DNA of 39,397 nucleotides from Bacteroidota bacterium. GTDB taxonomy: Bacteria; Bacteroidota; Bacteroidia; Chitinophagales; Chitinophagaceae. The first letter of the stretch is position 1, and every line of letters starts with the position of its first letter. The stretch covers positions 1 through 39,397 of the forward strand of contig JAUZNZ010000037.1 of assembly GCA_030706735.1 (NCBI GenBank). Direction: 5' to 3'. Positions 33,005-39,397 of this stretch are shown here, in pieces. The position numbers and the translations under genes are program-made. Under the pieces are notes generated by a model. That model was given only the letters and a program-made list of their open reading frames with translations. It was not told the origin of the DNA and did not search any database.

Positions 33005-35437
33005 TCATTCGTTCTTTAGATTCTTAACCGGGTTCGCCAGGGCCACCCTGATCACCTGGATACTGATCGTGGCAAAGGCGATGACCAAAACCATCGCGGC
33101 AGTAAAGGCGAATACCCCCCAGCCGATGGGGATGCGGGCGGTAAATCCCTGCAGCCAGGTATTCATGGCCATCCACGCAATGGGACAGGCGATCAGCACG
33201 GCCAGGGCGACCAGCTTCAAAAAGTCTTTGGTCAGCAGCGCCACCAGGCCGGGCACCCCAGCGCCCAGCACCTTGCGGATGCTGATCTCCTTGCTGCGCT
33301 GTTCCGCGCTGAAGGAGGACAGGCCGAATAGGCCCAGGCACGAGATCAGGATGGCAACCAGGGTAAAATAGTTGACGATGCGGGATAGCCGCTCCTCGGA
33401 CGCATAATTACGCTGAAAGTCCTGGTCCAACCAGCTGTACGTGAACGGCTCCCCCGGGTTCAGCGCATGCCAGCTGCTTTCTATCGAATGCAGGATCGAC
33501 CGGACGTCCCCCGCGCCGACATGGGCGACGGCATAGTTATAGTGCGCCTCGGCATTCAAATAGAAGGCATATGGCGTGATGGGCATATGCAGGTCTTCAT
33601 AATGAAAATCCTTCACGACCCCCACGATCTCATCCGCATGGTATATTCCCTTATAGACGCTGAGTAGTTTCTTCCCAATGGCGTCCTGTGGAGAGGCAAA
33701 GCCGATCTTCCGGACAGCGTCTTCATTGATGATCACATGGGCGCCCGTATCGGAGGCAACATATTCTTTGGCGAACAACCTTCCGGCCACCGGTTTGATC
33801 CCCAGGGTGTTCAACCAGTCCTCATCCACATGGTTGATCCGGACCATTTGCCCGGCGCTCACGCCCTGGCCTTCTTTGTGGAAGTTATCGGACCCGGCAT
33901 TGGCGATGCCCGGATAGTAGGCGGAGGCGCCCACGGATAACACCCGGGGATCCCTGGCCAGCTCTTTCTTCAGCGACGGATAAATCCGCTTGGCTACCTC
34001 GCTCCGCAGGGGAATGACGAGCTGACGGTCTTTTGCAAAGCCCAGGTCGGCCCCCCGGAGAAATCGCATCTGGCCCGAAATGACGAAGGTCATGACGATC
34101 AGCGTGACGGCGATCACAAACTGGAAAATCACCAGGCCCTTGCGCAGCGAGACGGCCGCCAGGCTATTGGAGAACCTGCCCTTCAGTACCTCCACGGGCA
34201 GGAAGCTGGATAAGTAGAACGCCGGATAGCTGCCGGCCAGCAGGCCGGCCCCTACAGATAAGCCAAAAAAGAACAGGAGCAGGCTGCCGCACAGGCTCGG
34301 AGACAACGCGATGCTTCGCCCTGTCAACAGATCAAAGGCAGGCAATAGCAGGATGACGAGGACCAGGGCGACGACGAAGGCAATCCCCGCCATCAGCAGG
34401 GACTCGCCCAGGAACTGTCTGATCAGCCCGCCTCTTCCCGCTCCCAGTACCTTCCGTACACCCACTTCCGAAGAGCGCCTGGAAGAACGTGCGGTGGAGA
34501 GGTTCATGAAATTGATGCAGGCGATCAACAGGACGAATGCCGCAATGGAGCCCAGGATATACAGGTAGGTCACGCTTCCCGATGGGGTCATTTCCATCAT
34601 GTCCGCATGTAAATGAATGTCTTTGACAGGCAGTAAAAAATCTATCCTGCCCAGGCCGGCTTCCTTGAAGTCCTTGCCGGCATATTTGTCGATGAAGGCC
34701 GGGAATTTCGCTTCCAGCTTTCCGGGGTCCGCTCCGGGCTTCAGCAGCAGGTAGGTCGTGTACAAATTGTCGAACGCCATATTGTTGCCGTCGCTCCGCA
34801 TCCGGTCTTCGATCGAGCCGCCATAAAAGGAGATCATGAACTGGGCATCGATATGGGATGGCCTGTCATTCGGTTTGAACACCCCCGTCACGCGGCAGTC
34901 GTGAACGCCATTCAGGCTGCTGCTGATACGGATGGTCTTGCCCACCGCCGGCTCCCCGCCGAAGATCTTTGCGGCCAGCTCGCTGGAGATCACCACCTCG
35001 TTGGGTCCGCTCAACGCACGGGAAGAGTCCCCCTCCGTGAACTGATAGGTGAACAGCGAAAAAAGGGAATGATCGGCCGCACTGCCCCTGGGTTCATAGA
35101 ACGAACGTACGCGGCCATCGGGTTGGGTAATTTGAAGAAGGGTCTGGCTTTCGCCAAAGAAACTGAAGGTCATCATCCTTGCCGTCTCCTCGATCTCCGG
35201 AAAGTCTTGCTTCATGTTCCGGGCCATCACAGCCGGCGACGCGGGATATCGCTCCTGTTTTCCGTCGGTGACGAATAGTCCGCCTACCTGGTAAAGCCGT
35301 TTGACATTCCGGTGATAGGAATCGTACGCTAATTCATTGTAGAGATACAATACGATCAGCAGGCAACAGGCCAATCCGACGGACAAGCCGAAGATATTGA
35401 TGAAGCTGAATGCCTTATTCTTTGTCAGGTGCCGCAT
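33005..35437 (-). CDS. MacB/FtsX-like ABC transporter permease
   Basis: This 810-residue protein has an N-terminal membrane helix within FSFINIFGLSVGLACCLLIVLYL. A large extracytoplasmic domain (about 45-280) follows, then helices near 285-310, 340-365 and 385-410. A second extracytoplasmic domain follows, with final helices near 680-800. This duplicated MacB-type layout is typical of Bacteroidota efflux or lipoprotein-handling permeases. Two KVLGAG motifs (about 330 and 725) mark the cytosolic coupling helices. An in-frame stop lies just before the ATG, so the start is fixed and the N-terminus is slightly short. No ATPase gene is adjacent. Confidence 0.92.
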   Translation of the reverse strand: MRHLTKNKAFSFINIFGLSVGLACCLLIVLYLYNELAYDSYHRNVKRLYQVGGLFVTDGKQERYPASPAVMARNMKQDFPEIEETARMMTFSFFGESQTLLQITQPDGRVRSFYEPRGSAADHSLFSLFTYQFTEGDSSRALSGPNEVVISSELAAKIFGGEPAVGKTIRISSSLNGVHDCRVTGVFKPNDRPSHIDAQFMISFYGGSIEDRMRSDGNNMAFDNLYTTYLLLKPGADPGKLEAKFPAFIDKYAGKDFKEAGLGRIDFLLPVKDIHLHADMMEMTPSGSVTYLYILGSIAAFVLLIACINFMNLSTARSSRRSSEVGVRKVLGAGRGGLIRQFLGESLLMAGIAFVVALVLVILLLPAFDLLTGRSIALSPSLCGSLLLFFFGLSVGAGLLAGSYPAFYLSSFLPVEVLKGRFSNSLAAVSLRKGLVIFQFVIAVTLIVMTFVISGQMRFLRGADLGFAKDRQLVIPLRSEVAKRIYPSLKKELARDPRVLSVGASAYYPGIANAGSDNFHKEGQGVSAGQMVRINHVDEDWLNTLGIKPVAGRLFAKEYVASDTGAHVIINEDAVRKIGFASPQDAIGKKLLSVYKGIYHADEIVGVVKDFHYEDLHMPITPYAFYLNAEAHYNYAVAHVGAGDVRSILHSIESSWHALNPGEPFTYSWLDQDFQRNYASEERLSRIVNYFTLVAILISCLGLFGLSSFSAEQRSKEISIRKVLGAGVPGLVALLTKDFLKLVALAVLIACPIAWMAMNTWLQGFTARIPIGWGVFAFTAAMVLVIAFATISIQVIRVALANPVKNLKNE

Positions 35438-35478
35438 GCCTCAATTTACTCCCTTTTTCCCGCATGACCTACCTCTGG

Positions 35479-35940
35479 TCATGCCTCCGCCGCCGCAACC
35501 GCCTTCTTTTGCGGCATCCCTTTGCCTTCATTGATGAGTTTGGCCAGGCTGTCTGTAAAGTACTGGTCCCAACCTTTCACACACATCTCGTAACACTCCA
35601 CCTGAGGCGCGAGCCCGCCATGCGTGAAGTCGATCCGGGTACAATTTCCCTCTGCTGACAGTACAAAGATCATCTGCGTATCCTTCCATTCCTTGACGTC
35701 GGCAAGCCAATGCAGGTGGCAGTCGGTCACATACCATACGACCTTCTTCTCGGGTACGGATTCGACGATCTTGATCGTAACGAAGTCCGTTCCCCAATGG
35801 ATGGTGAACTCATCGCCCTGCGCCTTCGTAGGGCCTTCGATATTTTCCGTCCACCAGGCGGCAATGTCGTTAATACAATGGAAAGCCTTGTCGGTGGAAG
35901 CCTTGACCAGGATGCTGGCCGTATAATCTGGCTGTTTCAT
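35479..35940 (-). CDS. SRPBCC/AHSA1-like protein
   Basis: This 153-residue cytosolic protein begins MKQPDYTASILVKASTDKAF. It has the START-like fold pattern: VKASTDKAFHCINDIAAWWTENIEG, GDEFTIHWG, FVTIKIVESVPEKKVVWYV, then LAPQVECYEMCVKGWDQYFTDSL. Such proteins sit beside ArsR regulators in many Bacteroidota and may bind hydrophobic ligands or act as stress chaperones. It is the third gene of an ArsR operon, four bases after the ArsR stop. An alanine-rich tail ends the protein. Confidence 0.85.
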   Translation of the reverse strand: MKQPDYTASILVKASTDKAFHCINDIAAWWTENIEGPTKAQGDEFTIHWGTDFVTIKIVESVPEKKVVWYVTDCHLHWLADVKEWKDTQMIFVLSAEGNCTRIDFTHGGLAPQVECYEMCVKGWDQYFTDSLAKLINEGKGMPQKKAVAAAEA

Positions 35941-35944
35941 GAGT

Positions 35945-36280
35945 TTAGTTTTTGATTTTATTATCTAATAATGATTTTAATTTCCCGAGTCTGGATTGCC
36001 AGAAATGATCGAAATAATTGATCCATTCCTGCAGCTTTTCAAACCCCTCCTGCTTGAGCAGGCAATGCCGTTCCCTGCCGATATCCTGGATCGAAATGAA
36101 CCCGGCCCCATGCAGGATTTTTATATGTTTGGATACGGCTGGCCGGCTCATGTCAAAATGTTCGGCCAGGCTGTTGATCGTCAGGCTGTCTTTGGACAGC
36201 AGCCGCAGGATTTCTCTCCGGCTGGGATCCGCCACCACCTGGAATACGTCAAAGGGTTGTTGTTTCACGGTTTGCCACAT
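35945..36280 (-). CDS. ArsR family transcriptional regulator
   Basis: This 111-residue winged-helix protein has VADPSRREILRLLSKDSLTINSLAEHFDMSRPAVSKHIKILHGAGFI at residues about 17-62, the ArsR helix-turn-helix. A wing follows (ISIQDIGRERHCLL). No metal-binding Cys cluster is visible, so it belongs to the type that pairs with AHSA1/SRPBCC proteins. It overlaps the upstream SRPBCC gene by 32 bases, so the operon is translationally coupled. It probably represses this operon through the repeats at 36706-36750. Confidence 0.9.
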   Translation of the reverse strand: MWQTVKQQPFDVFQVVADPSRREILRLLSKDSLTINSLAEHFDMSRPAVSKHIKILHGAGFISIQDIGRERHCLLKQEGFEKLQEWINYFDHFWQSRLGKLKSLLDNKIKN

Positions 36281-36701
36281 TTAAGAGTTCAGCGATCTTA
36301 TGCATATTTTTGAACCATCCGCCGTCCAGCGCCGAGAACATGCCCAAATGGTCGAATCCTTTGAAGGCGCCATGTTCCAGCAAGAGCTCCGTTCCATTAT
36401 CCTTCGGCACCAGCTTCCAGGTCACGATCGAATCCAGCTCGATCTTGCCGTTGCCGGGTCCGGACTTCCATGAATAGCTTAGCGTGTGATGCGGCGCGAT
36501 CTCCAACACCTTGCAATAGACGATGCCGTCGAAATCCAGCTGCGGCATGGGCTTGGTTTTAAATTGAAATTCGTGGCCGATGGTGGGCTTGAAGTCGTTC
36601 GGCATGAGCCAGAGCTGCATTAGATCGGCCCGGGTCAGATATTCCCAGACCTGCTCGGGCGGGTGGGGAAAGAATAATTGGTGTTTGATGCGGTCTGCCA
36701 T
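36249..36701 (-). CDS. SRPBCC/AHSA1-like protein, first gene of the ArsR operon
   Basis: This 150-residue protein begins MADRIKHQLFFPHPPEQVWEYLT. The START-like pattern is clear: FPHPPEQVWEYLTRADLMQLWLMPNDFKP, GHEFQFKTKP, VLEIAPHHTLSYSW, then GTELLLEHGAFKG. It is the promoter-proximal gene, and its end overlaps the ArsR gene. The SRPBCC proteins on either side of ArsR are only distant relatives of one another. Its start sits four bases downstream of the operator-like repeats. Confidence 0.88.
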   Translation of the reverse strand: MADRIKHQLFFPHPPEQVWEYLTRADLMQLWLMPNDFKPTIGHEFQFKTKPMPQLDFDGIVYCKVLEIAPHHTLSYSWKSGPGNGKIELDSIVTWKLVPKDNGTELLLEHGAFKGFDHLGMFSALDGGWFKNMHKIAELLNVANRETTTL

Positions 36702-36705
36702 AATT

Positions 36706-36750
36706 AGTAACTTTTAGGTTACACAAACCTAAGAGTAACTTCTGGGTTAC
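36706..36750 (-). promoter_or_regulatory. Operator-like repeats upstream of the ArsR operon
   Basis: Two 17-bp copies, AGTAACTTTTAGGTTAC (36706-36722) and AGTAACTTCTGGGTTAC (36734-36750), lie 28 bases apart in the same sense. Each has GTAAC/GTTAC arms. They overlap the expected promoter, as an ArsR operator would. Confidence 0.65.
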
Positions 36751-36824
36751 GCAAATTTTTTCCGCTTTTTTTTAAATTATTTTTTGATCCTCCCAAACTG
36801 CCCGCTTCTTATCACTTGAACGAC

Positions 36825-38624
36825 CTAGTTCTTAATAACTTGCACCGAGGCTTGATTGGTCTTGACGATATAGGTTCCTTTTGGCAGGCCCGTAATATCG
36901 ATGGAGTAAAAGTCATTGCCAAGGGCAATCAGGCTCGATCCGGCTAACACATTTTGCCCCGTAATGCTATAGAGCCCTGTAATTTTTTCTCCCGGACCTG
37001 CGGTCTGCACATAGAGAATATTTTTCGCCGGGCTTGGGAAAACCTGCAGCACCCTTCTATTGCCGGCATTCACTTTCTGGATCTCGGAATAGGTCGCACG
37101 CCCGTCGAGATCGACCTGCTTCAGCCGGTAATAGAGGTCGCCGGCAACGCCGGGGATCGGATCGGTCGCATGGTAATTGATAACGCCGTTCGAGTTGCCC
37201 GCCGCTTTCACCTTGCTCAGCGATTGCCACCCAGTGCCATCCGCGGAGCGTTGCACCTCGAAATAATCGCTGTTGCTTTCGCTGGCAGTGGCCCAACGGA
37301 GCATGACGGAACCATTGCCGGCCTCGGCGGCGAAGAAGAGGAGCCGGATGGGTAAGGGCGTGGTCGCTGAATTGATCGTCCCGATCGTAAACCGGCTGTT
37401 ATTGGTCAACGTGGTTCCGGGTACGGCCGAAAATTGATACACATTACCGCCGACAGACGTGGCGCCGCTGATCGCGGCGTCGTCATTGAACAGGCCGTTA
37501 TTATTGGCGTCGATCAGCAATCGCAGATCGCTGGCATTGACGGTGCCCAGGCCGGTCAGGTCGAAGCGCATGTCGACATTGCCCACATCCACATCCGCGG
37601 TATTGGCGGCATTCCGTTCGCTGACACGCCACACCCTCGCAAACCGGGCTTGAATTCCCGCGGGCACGTCGGTGGTATTGTTGGCCGTTGCCGCCGCGCC
37701 ATCATTCCCCCAGAACAGAAATTCATTGTCCGTTAGTGTCGAAGGGTTCAATATTTCTACCATGCCGGTGCCTTTGGCATCGGTACTCATATTACTGGCA
37801 TCGATGCGCCCGATCCCTGCCACATCGAAGGCATAACCGCCATTGGCGACTGCGCCCTGGGTATAGACGGTCCCCGTACTGAGCGGGATGCCATATTTTG
37901 CAGACAGGTAATTGTCGATGATGATCCGCTCTGCGGCATTCAGGTTGGTCCCGAAGATCATGAGCTCGGCGATATCGCCATGAAAATGATAGTTGGCACT
38001 GCCGTCTCCAATGGAGGCCAGTCCCAGGTTATTGGACGATTGGGGATTGTTGGGCGTCGTGATCGTGGCCTCCGTGGTTCCATTCGCGTTGACGGTGGTG
38101 CCATTGGCGACGCCTACCTGGTAAATGATGGACGTAATGACGCTCCCGCCCACGGGATAAATACCGGGTATGTTGGAAGTCGGCCCACTTCCATTCGATA
38201 CCAGGCTCGGAAGTCCGCTGGCGTCTAGTAGGAAGCGGTCCCATCCGCCATTGTCCTCTCCCCATACTCCACCCGAATTGGCGATCAGCGGGCTGTACAC
38301 GGCAATAATGGTCAGGTTGGGGTAGGTGCTGGAATTGATGCTGAGATTGGTATTGACCAGGTCCGGACCGGCGAATCGTATGACCGGACGGCCATTCAAA
38401 GCGGCGGCGATCCATTGTGGCGCGCCCACGATCGTGTTGGTGACATTATGCCCGGACAGATCGGACCATGCGGTGATCGGCGATGTGCCCGTCACACCCT
38501 GGCTCGCATCGACCCAATAGATCAGAGAGGAGGTTCCATCCGTCTTGCCGATACCTGCGGGACCAGATTGACCGATGCAAAGAACGGGAACATACAGGCA
38601 GAGGGCGGCAATGAACATTTTCAT
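36825..38624 (-). CDS. Surface protein with LamG-like domain and T9SS sorting tail
   Basis: From the ATG at 38624 (MKMFIAALCLYVPVLCIGQ) the protein has 599 residues and a signal peptide. Residues about 30-245 form a LamG/concanavalin-like domain (LIYWVDASQGV, GRPVIRFAG, HFHGDIAELMIFG.NLNAAERIIIDNYL). An Ig-like middle follows, then a region with LRWATASESNSDYFEVQRS typical of T9SS cargo. The end (VFPSPAKNILYV...GLPKGTYIVK) is a type A sorting domain, so the protein is exported by the type IX system. It may bind carbohydrate or an adhesin. The start at 38657 is less likely. Confidence 0.88.
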   Translation of the reverse strand: MKMFIAALCLYVPVLCIGQSGPAGIGKTDGTSSLIYWVDASQGVTGTSPITAWSDLSGHNVTNTIVGAPQWIAAALNGRPVIRFAGPDLVNTNLSINSSTYPNLTIIAVYSPLIANSGGVWGEDNGGWDRFLLDASGLPSLVSNGSGPTSNIPGIYPVGGSVITSIIYQVGVANGTTVNANGTTEATITTPNNPQSSNNLGLASIGDGSANYHFHGDIAELMIFGTNLNAAERIIIDNYLSAKYGIPLSTGTVYTQGAVANGGYAFDVAGIGRIDASNMSTDAKGTGMVEILNPSTLTDNEFLFWGNDGAAATANNTTDVPAGIQARFARVWRVSERNAANTADVDVGNVDMRFDLTGLGTVNASDLRLLIDANNNGLFNDDAAISGATSVGGNVYQFSAVPGTTLTNNSRFTIGTINSATTPLPIRLLFFAAEAGNGSVMLRWATASESNSDYFEVQRSADGTGWQSLSKVKAAGNSNGVINYHATDPIPGVAGDLYYRLKQVDLDGRATYSEIQKVNAGNRRVLQVFPSPAKNILYVQTAGPGEKITGLYSITGQNVLAGSSLIALGNDFYSIDITGLPKGTYIVKTNQASVQVIKN

Positions 38625-38771
38625 AGACAATGGTTTTATTCCTTCAGCACCTTGCAATATCAGAGCTTTTTAACGATCGTAGGAAATTTCTGAAATTTTT
38701 AAGTGTATGCACTTACCGATATCCCGGAATTCGGGGTTTTATTGCTAATTTCCTGCCGTTAATCATCAAAT

Positions 38772-39332
38772 ATGCCACACATCAATTTACCCGAAGGATA
38801 CCCGGGCATCCGCAGCTTGTTTATGTACAGCCCGGACACGGCCCTGCCCTTGAACAATCTCGTGCAGACCCTGCTCCATGACCCGGCAACCTCGACGCTG
38901 ACGCCCGGCGAGCGGGAACTGATCGCCACCTACACCTCCAGCCTCAACGATTGTACCTATTGCGCCAACACGCACGGGGCCATTGCGAAATACCAACTAA
39001 ACGGAGATGACCACGCGGTGAAGGATCTGCTGGCAAAGAACGTGGACAGCGCGCTCGTGAGCGAAAAAATGAAGGCCCTATTGCATATTGCCGCAAAGGT
39101 CCAGCAGGGCGGAAAAAAAGTTACGGAACAGGATATCGCCCGTGCACGTGACGAAGGCGCAACGGACAAAGAAATTCACGACACGGTGCTCATCACCGCG
39201 GCCTTCTGCATGTTCAACCGATACGTGGATGGCCTCGCCACTTGGGCCCCGGATGATGCCTCCGTTTACGATGCGATCGGCAAACAGCGTGCATCGGAGG
39301 GCTATATGACAAAGCCATTCCTCGTCAAATGA
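38772..39332 (+). CDS. AhpD/carboxymuconolactone decarboxylase-like protein
   Basis: This 186-residue cytosolic protein begins MPHINLPEGYPGIRSLFMY. The motif CTYCANTH (Cys61, Cys64, His68) is the redox-active CxxC of AhpD-like peroxidases. The surrounding helices ERELIATYTSSLNDCTYC and IHDTVLITAAFCMFNRYVDG match the CMD fold. It probably reduces peroxides or hydrolyses related substrates. The next frame overlaps its stop as ATGA. An upstream region of 147 bases separates it from the LamG-like gene, read divergently. Confidence 0.88.
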   Translation: MPHINLPEGYPGIRSLFMYSPDTALPLNNLVQTLLHDPATSTLTPGERELIATYTSSLNDCTYCANTHGAIAKYQLNGDDHAVKDLLAKNVDSALVSEKMKALLHIAAKVQQGGKKVTEQDIARARDEGATDKEIHDTVLITAAFCMFNRYVDGLATWAPDDASVYDAIGKQRASEGYMTKPFLVK

Positions 39333-39397
39333 TCATCCGCCAATCCGTCGACGATGCCTATCGTTTAGCCCGCATCGGCAGATCGAAGCTACCATCC
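39329..39397 (+). CDS. Partial reading frame coupled to the AhpD-like gene
   Basis: The frame begins ATGATCATCCGC at 39329, overlapping the previous stop as ATGA, and is open to the window end (23 residues, MIIRQSVDDAYRLARIG...). The tight coupling makes it probably a real gene. The visible part is too short to name a family. Confidence 0.5.
   Translation, partial: MIIRQSVDDAYRLARIGRSKLPS

Noticed and set aside
1-39397. tRNA, rRNA, CRISPR array or insertion sequence
   Set aside because: No cloverleaf, rRNA segment, spaced short repeats or transposase was seen on inspection. A dedicated scan was not possible here.

Overview
The window looks like a Bacteroidota genome, probably family Chitinophagaceae. 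The evidence is the Bacteroidetes-type Tra/Mob genes, an RteC-family regulator, TAnnTTTG-like promoter boxes, a type IX secretion sorting tail and a GH51/SMP-30 sugar-degradation pair. The family-level placement is inference. No rRNA, tRNA, CRISPR array, insertion sequence or integrase was seen.

Bases 1-8572 (minus strand) hold most of a conjugative-transposon transfer operon. In transcription order it carries an unknown membrane protein, TraE (DUF4134), TraF (DUF4133), the TraG ATPase, a 62-residue protein, three tandem TraI/VirB5-like secreted proteins, TraJ, TraK, a TraL-like protein, and TraM running off the window start. A leader with a promoter and a large inverted repeat precedes it.

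Bases 8573-19661 are the accessory region between the tra and mob operons. It holds a DUF6934 gene with a 57-residue partner and a terminator, then a secreted protein of unknown function. Next come three regulators on the minus strand: an RteC-like protein and two Crp/Fnr-like proteins. An AT-rich island follows that resembles a polymorphic toxin/immunity locus. It has a chimeric lipoprotein with a permuted papain-like C-terminal domain, a series of small secreted or cytosolic immunity-like genes, broken gene remnants, and a lipoprotein with an HEIGH zinc-protease motif and its own neighbour.

Bases 19662-23063 (plus strand) are a mobilisation operon: a MobA-like accessory protein, a MobB-type relaxase and a MobC/VirD4-type coupling protein. 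It starts after a GC-rich inverted repeat that is an oriT candidate. A 12-bp palindrome (CGCCATTTGGCG or a one-base variant) sits at one fixed distance upstream of a TAnnTTTG-like box. It occurs ahead of rteC, the Crp/Fnr gene, the toxin lipoprotein and the mob operon. This suggests one regulator ties element transfer to the toxin island, and it is the most interesting signal in the window.

From about 23.1 kb the sequence looks like ordinary chromosome. It carries a DUF1801 protein, a duplicated glycosidase-like protein, membrane and envelope proteins, an SMP-30 lipoprotein followed by a GH51 arabinofuranosidase, a MacB-like permease, an ArsR regulator with two START-like (SRPBCC) proteins, a T9SS-exported LamG-like protein, and an AhpD-like protein.
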